DNA from: Ruminococcus sp.
GTDB lineage: Bacteria; Bacillota; Clostridia; Oscillospirales; Ruminococcaceae
Assembly (NCBI GenBank): GCA_030533265.1
Contig: JAUNJM010000001.1
Span: 62,001 to 126,000, forward strand
Length of the DNA stretch: 64,000 nt
Direction of reading: 5' to 3'
Made by a program: the position numbers and the translations under genes. The notes beneath the pieces were generated by a model that made no database searches, was not told the origin of the DNA, and saw only the letters and a list, made by a program, of their open reading frames with translations. This document shows positions 26,615 through 34,766 of the stretch, piece after piece. Numbering within the stretch: position 1 is the stretch's first letter; each line of letters opens with the position of its first letter.

Positions 26615-27241
26615 TTAATTATCTTCTCTGTTGTAAGGAAATCTGCCAAGAATCTCAAAAGCGTTTGAGCGTTGCCACATAGAGGCAGAAATGAGTATCT
26701 CAAATCCCTCACCGAAATCGCAGGCATATTCATTAGGTTGCATTTTAGGCAGACCAAAACAGCTCAGCATATTCATAATGATACCACCGTGAGTAACTAC
26801 TGCACAGTTTGTAAGCCCTTCATACATCATATCGGAGATGATAATATTCAAAGCTTCAAAGGATCTGTTGACAACATCTCTGGTAGATTCACCCTTTGGA
26901 GGAGGATTATCAAGCCCACCTTTCAGAAACTTCTTATAATCGGGATCATTAATAAGCTCGTCAGCCTTTTTGCCCTCAAATATACCGAAATTCATTTCAC
27001 AAAGCTGAGGAAGCTCAGCCGTGTAACGATTGGGATGAAGAATATCAGCAGTCTGCTTACAGCGTTTGAGAGGAGAGGTGTAAACCTTTTGCACTGACGG
27101 GTAATCATATTTTTCAATCTTGTCATAAAGCTCCTGAACACCCTGCTGACAGAGAGGCAGATCGGTAATACCGATATATTTTCCATCAAGATTCCCTTGA
27201 GTTATACCGTGTCTGATAAGTTGAAGTCTGTAACCTTTCAT
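26615..27241 (-). CDS. Histidine phosphatase family protein
   Basis: 208 residues of the phosphoglycerate-mutase-like fold. The N-terminal LIRHGITQGN carries the phosphorylated histidine (His11), LTPLGxQ-type spacing is replaced by LPLCQQGVQEL, then TSPLKRCKQTA, CEMNFGIFEG and the second histidine in VVTHGGI. Such proteins include alpha-ribazole phosphatase (CobC) and many general phosphatases; no cobalamin genes are present, so the substrate is open. The frame extends upstream to 27292, but a perfect AAGGAGG site fixes ATG 27241. It is co-transcribed with the RluA-like gene downstream. Confidence 0.85.
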   Translation of the reverse strand: MKGYRLQLIRHGITQGNLDGKYIGITDLPLCQQGVQELYDKIEKYDYPSVQKVYTSPLKRCKQTADILHPNRYTAELPQLCEMNFGIFEGKKADELINDPDYKKFLKGGLDNPPPKGESTRDVVNRSFEALNIIISDMMYEGLTNCAVVTHGGIIMNMLSCFGLPKMQPNEYACDFGEGFEILISASMWQRSNAFEILGRFPYNREDN

Positions 27242-27280
27242 AAAATCCTCCTTATATTTGGTTGTTTGAACAAAAAAGTC

Positions 27281-27309
27281 TTTACAAATCACTGGAAATA
27301 TGGTACTAT
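27281..27309 (+). promoter_or_regulatory. Promoter of the XRE regulator gene, extended -10
   Basis: TTTACA (27281-27286), 17 bases, TACTAT (27304-27309) preceded by TGG. It lies 85 bases before the start codon. Confidence 0.65.
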
Positions 27310-27393
27310 TAATTGATATTTAGTTGCTTGTGTTGATGATTTTGTTTTCATATCTAGTCTGCTCACAAAGAGCTGTTTTAAGGAGCTTTATCA

Positions 27394-28017
27394 ATGAAAA
27401 ACAAAGCAGAAGAAATGCAGATGTGTCAGGAAGTCGGAAGACGACTTTCTGAGATGAGAAAAATGAATGACCTGACTCAGAGGGACGTTGCAGAGCATCT
27501 TGGGATTTCCCAGAGCAACGTGTCACAGCTTGAAAACGATACCAGAAAGTTTTCAGTCTATTCGATAAAAAAATTGCTGGAGCTGTATGGAGGAAGCTAT
27601 GAGTCAGTGCTGGGTGAGCTGGGGAGTGAAAAGCACGAGGCTTTTCAAAAGCCCGAGAGTACATTAGAAAGTATTAATCTGCTTATGTCCGTGTGTGACA
27701 GGGCCGAGTCTGATGACTTAACCTCAGCAGTGAGTGCATATATTAATATGTGTGTATATGTTCTTCTGCGAGAGCTTTATGAAGCAAATCCAAGAAATAC
27801 AGATGCAGTGTTTTCTGTTGATAAGAATACAGCTATAGAAAATGCTATGAGATTTATAGCGAATTCACCTTATCAGATTTCATCGTATATCAATGCGTCA
27901 ACAGGTAAGGTAAGAAAAACTGCAATAGAGCCACCGCTTGAAAAAGCAGCTGATTTCAGGGAGTTCATAAAAACCTGCGAGAGCTATATTACAAAATACA
28001 TTGCAAAAAACAAATAA
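27394..28017 (+). CDS. XRE-family transcriptional regulator
   Basis: 207 residues. An N-terminal helix-turn-helix of the Cro/C1 type (about 12-66) shows LTQRDVAEHLGISQSNVSQLEND. The remaining 140 residues are helical with no recognised domain and contain four-helix-like stretches (LESINLLMSVCDRAESDDL, SAVSAYINMCVYVLLREL). AAGGAG lies before ATG 27394. It is just upstream of the apbE-rnf unit and transcribed in the same direction, so control of Rnf expression is possible but unproven; it could equally act elsewhere. Confidence 0.82.
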   Translation: MKNKAEEMQMCQEVGRRLSEMRKMNDLTQRDVAEHLGISQSNVSQLENDTRKFSVYSIKKLLELYGGSYESVLGELGSEKHEAFQKPESTLESINLLMSVCDRAESDDLTSAVSAYINMCVYVLLRELYEANPRNTDAVFSVDKNTAIENAMRFIANSPYQISSYINASTGKVRKTAIEPPLEKAADFREFIKTCESYITKYIAKNK

Positions 28018-28091
28018 CATAAGAAGCTTTGTTTTATGATACCATATTTTATTATGTTTTTCAAGTGTGATATGTACCATGGGAGGTTTAC

Positions 28092-29093
28092 ATGAAAAAC
28101 AAAAAAAGGCTGTTGATCGTCACTTTGTTTGCATTGTTAATCATAGTTATGATTTACAGATTTTTTATATGCAATGAAAACAGCATGACAACAAAGCAGA
28201 TATTTAGTATGGATACATCAGTAAAGCTTACCATTGACGGGGATGAGCCTGATGATTATATTAAGATAATAAGAAGTCTTGATAAGAGGTTTTCGTCATA
28301 TAACAGCGAGTCTGAAATATCAAAGCTCAACGCAAACGGAGAAGCAAAGCTTTCGGAAGAAACGATAGCCATTATCACAAAAGCAGTAAAACTGCACGAG
28401 AAGTACCCGCAAGTTGATATTACAGCAGGTGCTTTGACAAAGTTGTGGAACGTAACAGACGAAGAACCGACAGTTCCGAAAAACAGTGATATAACTAACG
28501 CATTAAAAACCGTAGGTTCCGATAATATACATATAAACGACAATAGAGTGACGCTCAGAAATAACGCACAGATAGATCTGGGAAGCTGTGCAAAGGGCTA
28601 TGCACTTGACTTGCTTTTTGAGCAGTTTGAGAAGAATAAAGAGCAGTGTGCCATAGTGACATTCGGCTCATCATCATTGCTCTATGGAGAAAAAAAGGAC
28701 GGCAAGCCGTTTGTTACAGCCGTTACAGACCCTGATAACAGCAATTCACAGGTGCTGGAGTTCACATCAGCACAATGTTTTGTTTCGACATCAGGTGGGT
28801 ATGAGCGATTCTTTGAGGCAGACGGAAAAAAGTATTGCCATATATTAGACCTTGAAAATGGGTATCCGACTGAAAGCGACCTTACATCTGTAACGGTAAT
28901 ATCAGAGCAGGACGGTATGCTTACTGATTTTCTGTCAACTTGCATATTCATAGGTGGTACAGAAAATATCGAAAACTATCTTGACGCTGATGACTATGCA
29001 GTCATAGCATTTGATAAAGAGAAAAAAATATATTGCTCGCAAAAAATCAGGAGCAGTATAAGTATAATAAATAAAGATTATAGCTTTAAGTGA
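28092..29093 (+). CDS. apbE: FAD:protein FMN transferase (flavinyltransferase)
   Basis: 333-residue extracytoplasmic enzyme that attaches FMN from FAD to threonines of target proteins. An N-terminal membrane helix (about 5-23) anchors it; there is no lipobox cysteine, unlike many ApbE proteins. Family motifs: FSMDTSVKLTI, RFSSYNSESEISKLN, DLGSCAKGYALDLL, STSGGYERF, HILDLENGYPT and LTDFLSTCIFIGG. It is the first gene of the rnf cluster, which encodes two proteins with covalent FMN (RnfD, RnfG), so these are its probable substrates. A GGGAGG site precedes the ATG. No confident promoter was found in the short gap after the XRE gene. Confidence 0.92.
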   Translation: MKNKKRLLIVTLFALLIIVMIYRFFICNENSMTTKQIFSMDTSVKLTIDGDEPDDYIKIIRSLDKRFSSYNSESEISKLNANGEAKLSEETIAIITKAVKLHEKYPQVDITAGALTKLWNVTDEEPTVPKNSDITNALKTVGSDNIHINDNRVTLRNNAQIDLGSCAKGYALDLLFEQFEKNKEQCAIVTFGSSSLLYGEKKDGKPFVTAVTDPDNSNSQVLEFTSAQCFVSTSGGYERFFEADGKKYCHILDLENGYPTESDLTSVTVISEQDGMLTDFLSTCIFIGGTENIENYLDADDYAVIAFDKEKKIYCSQKIRSSISIINKDYSFK

Positions 29094-29123
29094 AACGAAG
29101 TTTTTGAAAGGACTGATTGTTTT

Positions 29124-30428
29124 ATGAGGTTAAACGGAATTCATCTTCCTCACAGAAAGGGAACGGAAGATTCCGAAACTCAGCTTTTTCATGTGCCGGA
29201 AAGAGTTAAAATTTCCATGTCACAGCACATGGGAGCACCGTGTACACCGCTTGTAAAAAAAGGTGACCTGGTGAAAGTAGGCCAGAAAATTGGTGACAGT
29301 GAAGCATTCATGTCATGCCCAGTCCATTCGAGTGTTTCGGGAGAGGTCGTAGGCGTAAGTGATATGTTGCTTGCAAATGGAAAGACCTGTAAGGCAGTGG
29401 AGATTCTGTGTGACGGACAGCAGACTATGTGGGAGGGCATTACACCTCCGCAAGTTACTGACAAACAAAGTCTTGTTAAAGCAATCAGAGAATCGGGTTG
29501 CTGTGGACTTGGTGGAGCAGGTTTTCCAACGCATATAAAGCTCAACTATGACGAGAACAAAGTGAATATTGACTCACTTGTCATCAACGCAGCAGAATGT
29601 GAGCCGTATATCACCTCAGACTTCCGTGAAATGATGGAAAAAACTCAGGACGTCATTGAGGGAATTAAGCTCTTGTGTAATATACTTGATATAGAGAATG
29701 TCTATATCGGCATTGAGGATAATAAGCCTAAGGCTATAGCAGAGCTTACAAAGCAGACAGCTCAGGATGACTTTATTCATGTGGTTAAGCTTAAATCCTC
29801 GTATCCGCAGGGAGCAGAAAAGGTTATTGCTTTTTCGACCACAGGCAGAATAATCGAAGAAGGGCATCTGCCGTCGGACCATGGAATCGTAGTAATGAAT
29901 GTTTCAACGGTAGCGTTCATCAACCGTTACATAAAAACAGGAGTACCACTTATTTCAAGACGTGTTACTATTGATGGTGACGCAGTTGCAAATCCATGCA
30001 ATGTTCAGGTACTTATCGGAACACCTCTTGAGGAGATATTGACTTTCGCACAAACGGATATAGAGGGTGCAGAAAAGATAATCGCAGGTGGACCGATGAT
30101 GGGTATGTGTGTTTATGACGTAAGCGTACCGTTGTCAAAAACAAACAACGCATTTCTGGTGTTCAGGGAGAAAAAAGGAGAAAAAGAGGGCATCTTATGC
30201 AAAGGTCAGACAAATTGTATAAGATGCGGAAGATGTATAAAAGCCTGTCCGTTGGGACTTATGCCGACAGAGTTTGAAAAAGCGTATGACAGACGAGATA
30301 AGGACGCTCTGAACAAGCTGAAAATAAACCTTTGTATGAATTGTGGAAGCTGTTCATACGTATGTCCTGCAAAGAGAAATCTTGCGGAGAAAAATCAGCT
30401 TGCCAAAGGATTTGCATTAAGCAAATAA
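29124..30428 (+). CDS. rnfC: Rnf complex subunit C
   Basis: Peripheral subunit of the ferredoxin:NAD oxidoreductase that pumps Na+ or H+; it binds FMN and NADH and passes electrons. 434 residues. The N-terminal HMGAPCTPLVKKGD segment is followed by the glycine-rich CCGLGGAGFPTHIKL (NADH/FMN site) and NAAECEPYI. Two 4Fe-4S motifs follow: CIRCGRCIKAC (Cys365, 368, 371, 375) and CMNCGSCSYVC (Cys404, 407, 410, 414). It is 30 bases after apbE. The length is near the clostridial norm. Confidence 0.95.
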   Translation: MRLNGIHLPHRKGTEDSETQLFHVPERVKISMSQHMGAPCTPLVKKGDLVKVGQKIGDSEAFMSCPVHSSVSGEVVGVSDMLLANGKTCKAVEILCDGQQTMWEGITPPQVTDKQSLVKAIRESGCCGLGGAGFPTHIKLNYDENKVNIDSLVINAAECEPYITSDFREMMEKTQDVIEGIKLLCNILDIENVYIGIEDNKPKAIAELTKQTAQDDFIHVVKLKSSYPQGAEKVIAFSTTGRIIEEGHLPSDHGIVVMNVSTVAFINRYIKTGVPLISRRVTIDGDAVANPCNVQVLIGTPLEEILTFAQTDIEGAEKIIAGGPMMGMCVYDVSVPLSKTNNAFLVFREKKGEKEGILCKGQTNCIRCGRCIKACPLGLMPTEFEKAYDRRDKDALNKLKINLCMNCGSCSYVCPAKRNLAEKNQLAKGFALSK

Positions 30429-30462
30429 AAAGATAATCTTTAAATGGAAGTGATATTCAGCT

Positions 30463-31398
30463 ATGAGAAATGAAAACCTGATAGTAAGCCCATCACCTCA
30501 CATAAGGTCTGAAAGAACAACTGCAAAGGTGATGGGACACGTTTTGATCGCACTTTCCCCTGCAATTATATCGTCAACGGTAATATTTGGCATAAGAGCG
30601 TTGTTGATGATTATATTCTGTGCAGCCGGAGCAGTTCTGTGCGAAGGGCTTTGCAATATAGTCATGAAAAGAGAGCCAACGATCGGAGATCTCTCAGCAG
30701 TAGTAACAGGAGTAATACTTGCGTTCAATCTGCCTGTATCATTGCCACTCTGGATGGCGTTTATTGGTGTGTTTGTGGCTATAGTTATTGTAAAACAGCT
30801 TTTTGGAGGATTGGGACAGAACTTTGCGAACCCTGCTATTGTGGGAAGAATCGTGCTTATGATTTCTTTCCCTGCCGCAATGAGCAACTGGACAAAGCCG
30901 TTTGATGTTGTTACAACAGCAACACCACTTGTTACAAAGAACGCATCATATAAGGATCTGTTTTTTGGCAACATCGGAGGCTGTCTAGGAGAAGTATGTG
31001 CATTGGCATTGCTTGTGGGAGGAGTCTATCTTGTTGCAATAAAGATAATTTCACCGGCAGTACCATTGGCTTTTATGGGAACAGTAACAGCATTCTCATA
31101 TCTTGTAGGTGAGAACGGACTCTATCAGCTTCTTGCAGGAGGAGTAGTTCTTGGGGCAGTATTCATGGCAACCGATTATGTAACAACACCGATAACAAAT
31201 AAGGGTAAGATAGTTTTCGGTATTGGCTGTGGCATTATCACCTGTGTAATCAGATTCTGGTGTTCATTCCCTGAGGGAGTGTCATTCTCAATATTGCTCA
31301 TGAACATTCTCACACCATACATAGACATGGCAACACGAATAAAGCCTGTTGGAGCAGTGGTTCAAAAAGAAAAAGGGGGAAAGTCTGATGAAAAATAG
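30463..31398 (+). CDS. rnfD: Rnf complex subunit D
   Basis: Integral membrane subunit of 311 residues with about ten hydrophobic segments. The covalent-FMN threonine is expected in DVVTTATPL (about residue 155), matching the D-x-x-T-x-AT pattern of RnfD/NqrB. Other family features are the N-terminal SPSPHIRS, LLMAFIGVFVAIV-like helix, NPAIVGRI and FMATDYVTTP. Its 3' end overlaps the rnfG start by 11 bases, indicating coupled translation. Confidence 0.93.
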   Translation: MRNENLIVSPSPHIRSERTTAKVMGHVLIALSPAIISSTVIFGIRALLMIIFCAAGAVLCEGLCNIVMKREPTIGDLSAVVTGVILAFNLPVSLPLWMAFIGVFVAIVIVKQLFGGLGQNFANPAIVGRIVLMISFPAAMSNWTKPFDVVTTATPLVTKNASYKDLFFGNIGGCLGEVCALALLVGGVYLVAIKIISPAVPLAFMGTVTAFSYLVGENGLYQLLAGGVVLGAVFMATDYVTTPITNKGKIVFGIGCGIITCVIRFWCSFPEGVSFSILLMNILTPYIDMATRIKPVGAVVQKEKGGKSDEK

Positions 31399-31939
31399 TA
31401 TACTTCCTCCAATTGTCCTGACTGTTATCTGTATAGTTATTTCAGGACTCTTAGTATTTGCATATAATCTGACATATGTTGATACAACAGGAGTCATGAC
31501 CGATGAACTTACAAAAGGGTGTGAGGATATATTCGGTAAAGGTGATTATGAGATACTTATGAACGATAAAAATGAACCTGAAACATTCGGTGTTGAGGGC
31601 GTTCAGTCTGTAATAACCGATAGTACAAAGGAAAAGTGCTTTGTAGAGATTATTGAAGATGGCTATAAAAAAGACGGACTTCATCTTCTTGTGGGTGTGA
31701 ATACAGACGGAGCTATTGAGGGAATAAGCTTTATTTCTATTGCCGAAACTCCGGGACTTGGCACAAAGGTTCAGGACGAACCGTTCATTGGAAGTCTTAA
31801 AGGAGTTAATGTTGATACTGATGTTGATGCTATTGACAACGTAACATCAGCAACATATTCATCAAAGGGTATGAAAAAAGCTTGTAAAACAGTAGTAAAG
31901 CTTTATTCTGAGCATAAGGAGGAGATTGCAAATGGCTGA
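31388..31939 (+). CDS. rnfG: Rnf complex subunit G
   Basis: 183-residue subunit with one N-terminal membrane helix (about 5-27) and an extracytoplasmic FMN-binding domain. ETPGLGTKV and DNVTSATYSSKGM contain the conserved flavinylation site S-A-T-x-S/T, the threonine receiving FMN from ApbE. The frame opens upstream at 31349, but ATG 31388 preceded by GGGGGA is the normal RnfG start. It overlaps rnfD by 11 bases and rnfE by 8 bases. Confidence 0.93.
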   Translation: MKNSILPPIVLTVICIVISGLLVFAYNLTYVDTTGVMTDELTKGCEDIFGKGDYEILMNDKNEPETFGVEGVQSVITDSTKEKCFVEIIEDGYKKDGLHLLVGVNTDGAIEGISFISIAETPGLGTKVQDEPFIGSLKGVNVDTDVDAIDNVTSATYSSKGMKKACKTVVKLYSEHKEEIANG

Positions 31940-32621
31940 AAACAAAAGCATAATGCATGAGTTTACCAAAGGGCTTATAAAAGAAAACCCGACGCTTGTA
32001 ACACTCCTCGGAATGTGTCCTACACTTGCTATCACAACAATGGCAGTGAACGGAATCGGAATGGGCCTTGCAACAACGTTTGTACTTGTCTGCTCAAATA
32101 TAGTTATCTCATTGCTCAAGAATATCATTCCAAAAGCAGTAAGACTGCCATGCTTCATCGTAATAATCGCAGGATTCGTAACACTTATCAGCTTTATACT
32201 CAAAGGCTATTTTCCTGCACTGTATTCAGCACTGGGAATATTCTTGTCACTTATTACAGTAAACTGTATAATTCTCGGAAGAGCCGAGGCTTTTGCATCA
32301 AAAAACGGGATTTTGCCGTCCATACTTGACGGACTTGGAATGGGACTTGGATTCACATTGAGTTTGTTCGCAATGGGTTCAATAAGAGAGATTTTAGGAT
32401 CAGGAAGCTGGCTTGGAATGAAGCTACCTGTAATAAGCTCAAATCCGGTACTCATATTTATTATGCCTGCAGGAGGATTTTTTGTACTTGGCTGTGTTAT
32501 CGCACTCGTTAATAAAATCGCAAACAGAAAGCCACCGGCAGAGATATCGTGTAAAAACTGTCCTAACGCTGAAAATTGTGGCCAGGACTGTAGTAAATGT
32601 ACAGAAATGGAGGGCAAATAA
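31932..32621 (+). CDS. rnfE: Rnf complex subunit E with cysteine-rich C-terminal tail
   Basis: 229-residue membrane subunit with six predicted helices, paired with RnfA in forming the membrane [2Fe-2S] and ion path. Conserved parts: GLIKENPTLVTLLGMCPTLA, NCIILGRAEAFAS and GMGLGFTLSL. After the last helix the protein carries a soluble tail with five cysteines (CKNCPNAENCGQDCSKC), which could bind a metal or cluster and is not present in the short proteobacterial RnfE. AAGGAGGAG precedes ATG 31932, and the gene overlaps rnfG. Confidence 0.93.
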   Translation: MAENKSIMHEFTKGLIKENPTLVTLLGMCPTLAITTMAVNGIGMGLATTFVLVCSNIVISLLKNIIPKAVRLPCFIVIIAGFVTLISFILKGYFPALYSALGIFLSLITVNCIILGRAEAFASKNGILPSILDGLGMGLGFTLSLFAMGSIREILGSGSWLGMKLPVISSNPVLIFIMPAGGFFVLGCVIALVNKIANRKPPAEISCKNCPNAENCGQDCSKCTEMEGK

Positions 32622-32623
32622 TT

Positions 32624-33199
32624 ATGATGAAGCTTCTTATAATTATACTTTCAGCCGTTTTTGTAAACAACATAGTATTATCACAGTTCATGGGAATATG
32701 TCCGTTTCTTGGAGTGTCAAAACAGCTTAAGTCCTCAGTAGGAATGGGAGGGGCAGTAGTATTTGTAATGGTCTGTGCAACAGCTTGTACATATCCTGTA
32801 TATAAACTGCTTGAGCTTGCAGGGATTGAGTATCTGCAAACAGTAGCATTCATTCTTGTTATAGCACTTTTCGTACAGCTTGTAGAGATCGTAATGAAAA
32901 AGGTAATGCCACCGCTTTATAAAGCACTTGGAGTATACCTTCCACTTATAACAACAAACTGTGCAGTACTGGGAGTAACTATCGCAAATATAGATGAGGG
33001 CTATAGCTTTGTGCAGTCGATAGCGAATGCACTTGGAACAGGATTTGCGTTTACTTTGGCACTTGTGCTTTTTTCAGGAGTGCGTGGACGAATTGCAGAT
33101 TCTGATATTCCTGAAACATTCAAGGGAGTTCCCGCAACACTTATAGCAGCGTCGATAGTTTCACTCAGTTTCATGGGATTCGGAGGACTTTTCAGTTAA
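32624..33199 (+). CDS. rnfA: Rnf complex subunit A
   Basis: 191-residue membrane subunit, exactly the usual length, with six helices. Landmarks are FVNNIVLSQFMGICPFLGVSK near the N terminus (with the cysteine that binds the intramembrane iron-sulfur cluster) and TTNCAVLGVTIAN in the second half (the symmetric cysteine). ATG 32624 follows GGAGGG by 9 bases; the next codon is also ATG. Its stop codon is directly followed by the start of the 51-codon ORF. Confidence 0.95.
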   Translation: MMKLLIIILSAVFVNNIVLSQFMGICPFLGVSKQLKSSVGMGGAVVFVMVCATACTYPVYKLLELAGIEYLQTVAFILVIALFVQLVEIVMKKVMPPLYKALGVYLPLITTNCAVLGVTIANIDEGYSFVQSIANALGTGFAFTLALVLFSGVRGRIADSDIPETFKGVPATLIAASIVSLSFMGFGGLFS

Positions 33200-33355
33200 A
33201 TGAAAACTGTCAAAAGACGCAATCCATCTGTTGAGTTTACAAAAGCGATGAAAAAAACTTACGATAAACTTTTTGCCGGTGCATTGGAATTTGATTCAGG
33301 GCTTGCAAAAGTAAATCAGCTTAACAGAATACAGATGATTCTTAATTTCATATAA
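33200..33355 (+). CDS. Small basic protein of 51 residues between rnfA and rnfB
   Basis: The reading frame opens at an ATG fused to the rnfA stop (TAAATG) and runs 51 codons to TAA. GGAGG at 33182-33186 lies 13 bases upstream, and stop-start coupling with rnfA could help initiation. The peptide begins MKTVKRRNPSVEFTK, contains an amphipathic stretch (AMKKTYDKLFAGALEF), ends in RIQMILNFI and has no cysteine or membrane helix. It is flanked by rnfA with no gap and by rnfB after 15 bases, so it is co-transcribed with the Rnf subunits. I recognise no family. Coding status is supported by position and frame only. Confidence 0.5.
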   Translation: MKTVKRRNPSVEFTKAMKKTYDKLFAGALEFDSGLAKVNQLNRIQMILNFI

Positions 33356-33370
33356 AAGAGGGGGATCAGC

Positions 33371-34156
33371 GTGGAATATTTAGTACCTATTGGACTGTTT
33401 GCAGGGCTTGGACTCATAGCAGGTGTTTTGCTTACAACAGTATCAAAAATATTCGCTGTTAAAACAGATGAAAGAATAGAGGCGGCACAGGAGGCATTGC
33501 CACAGGTGAACTGTGGAGCCTGTGGATTTTCTGGCTGTAACGACTATGCAGAGGCGGTTGTTACAAAGGGAGCAGAGTGCAATCTCTGTAAGCCCGGCGG
33601 AGCAGACAGTGCAGCAAAGCTTGCAGAAATCATGGGAGTCGAAGCAAAGGATGCAGAGCCGATAATAGCATTTGTACGCTGTGCAGGAGATTGTAACGTA
33701 ACAAATCATAAGTATGACTTTGACGGTGTGCAGAGCTGTGCAGCCTGCAACAGATTTTATAACGGAAGCAAGAACTGTACAAGTGGCTGTCTTGGATATG
33801 GTGACTGTATCAAAGTTTGCCCACAGGGAGCTATTTCGATTGTTGATCGTGTAGCGGTAGTAGATCCTGATAAGTGTATAGGTTGCGGATTGTGTGCAAA
33901 AGAATGTCCTAATGACCTTATTGCAGTAAGGCGTAAGTCGCAGCAGGTGGAGGTTATGTGCTCATCAGGTGATATAGGCAGACTTACAAGGCAGATTTGC
34001 TCTATCGGCTGTATTGGCTGTGGAATGTGTGAGAGGAAATGTCCTCAGCAGGCCATTCACGTTATAAATAACCATGCCGTTATTGACTATGAAAAGTGTA
34101 TAAACTGTGGAATATGTGTTGAAACCTGCAAGGTGCATGCAATTAAGAAAATCTGA
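33371..34156 (+). CDS. rnfB: Rnf complex subunit B (multi-cluster ferredoxin)
   Basis: 261-residue electron-entry subunit. A membrane helix (about 1-25) is followed by the 4Fe-4S domain CGACGFSGCNDYAEAV (residues about 46-60, with a later cysteine in CNLCKPGG). Several ferredoxin-type motifs follow, including CIGCGLCAKECP, CIGCGMCERKCP and a final CINCGICVETC. This large set of clusters is typical of clostridial RnfB, which takes electrons from ferredoxin. Translation starts at GTG 33371 with GAGGGGG upstream. It is the last rnf gene. Confidence 0.94.
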   Translation: MEYLVPIGLFAGLGLIAGVLLTTVSKIFAVKTDERIEAAQEALPQVNCGACGFSGCNDYAEAVVTKGAECNLCKPGGADSAAKLAEIMGVEAKDAEPIIAFVRCAGDCNVTNHKYDFDGVQSCAACNRFYNGSKNCTSGCLGYGDCIKVCPQGAISIVDRVAVVDPDKCIGCGLCAKECPNDLIAVRRKSQQVEVMCSSGDIGRLTRQICSIGCIGCGMCERKCPQQAIHVINNHAVIDYEKCINCGICVETCKVHAIKKI

Positions 34157-34170
34157 TTAGGAGAAGGAAT

Positions 34171-34650
34171 ATGAAAAGACAGGATTATTTGTCATGGGAC
34201 GAATATTTTATGGGAGTAGCATTGCTTTCAGCAGGCAGAAGTAAGGATAATAATACACAGGTTGGAGCTTGTATAGTATCAGACGAGAATAAGGTGCTTT
34301 CAGTCGGCTATAACGGAATGCCGACGGGCTGTAATGATGACGATATGCCATGGGAAAGAGAAGGAGCACCACTTGATACAAAATATCCGTTTGTCTGTCA
34401 TGCAGAGCTTAATGCGATACTTAATAGAATAACAGGAAGCCTTAAAGGAGCAAAGATATATGTTTCACTATTTCCTTGTAACGAGTGTGCAAAAGCAATT
34501 ATCCAGAGCGGCATCAAAGAGGTTATCTATATCGAGGATAAGTATGCACAAACCGATTCAGTGAGAGCATCAAAAATGATGTTTGAGATGTCAGGAGTAA
34601 AAATCCGACAGTATCAGATGACAGGCAGGGAGATAAGCTTTAAGCTTTAA
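34171..34650 (+). CDS. dCMP deaminase family protein
   Basis: 159-residue zinc deaminase, probably converting dCMP to dUMP for thymidylate synthesis. The zinc site is HAELNAIL (His plus catalytic Glu) and PCNEC (two Cys), with an N-terminal DEYFMGVALLSAGRSKD and the VGACIV / GYNGMPTGC segments of the ComEB/dCMP deaminase family. AGGAGAAGG precedes the ATG 14 bases after rnfB, so it may be read through from the rnf operon. The bidirectional terminator at 34724 follows. Confidence 0.88.
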   Translation: MKRQDYLSWDEYFMGVALLSAGRSKDNNTQVGACIVSDENKVLSVGYNGMPTGCNDDDMPWEREGAPLDTKYPFVCHAELNAILNRITGSLKGAKIYVSLFPCNECAKAIIQSGIKEVIYIEDKYAQTDSVRASKMMFEMSGVKIRQYQMTGREISFKL

Positions 34651-34723
34651 AAGACAGAATGTAAAGATTATTTTTCAGGATTAGCAATGAAAATTTAATC
34701 ATAAAAGAAATAAGGATAAATGC

Positions 34724-34757
34724 AAAAAGCACGTTCAAATTTTGAACGTGCTTTTTT
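34724..34757. terminator. Bidirectional terminator between dCMP deaminase and the phage-like cassette
   Basis: 16-bp perfect palindrome: AAAAAGCACGTTCAAA (34724-34739) with TTTGAACGTGCTTTTT (34741-34756). T-runs on both strands end the rnf/deaminase transcript and the minus-strand capsid operon. Confidence 0.88.
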
Positions 34758-34766
34758 AATGAAAAC

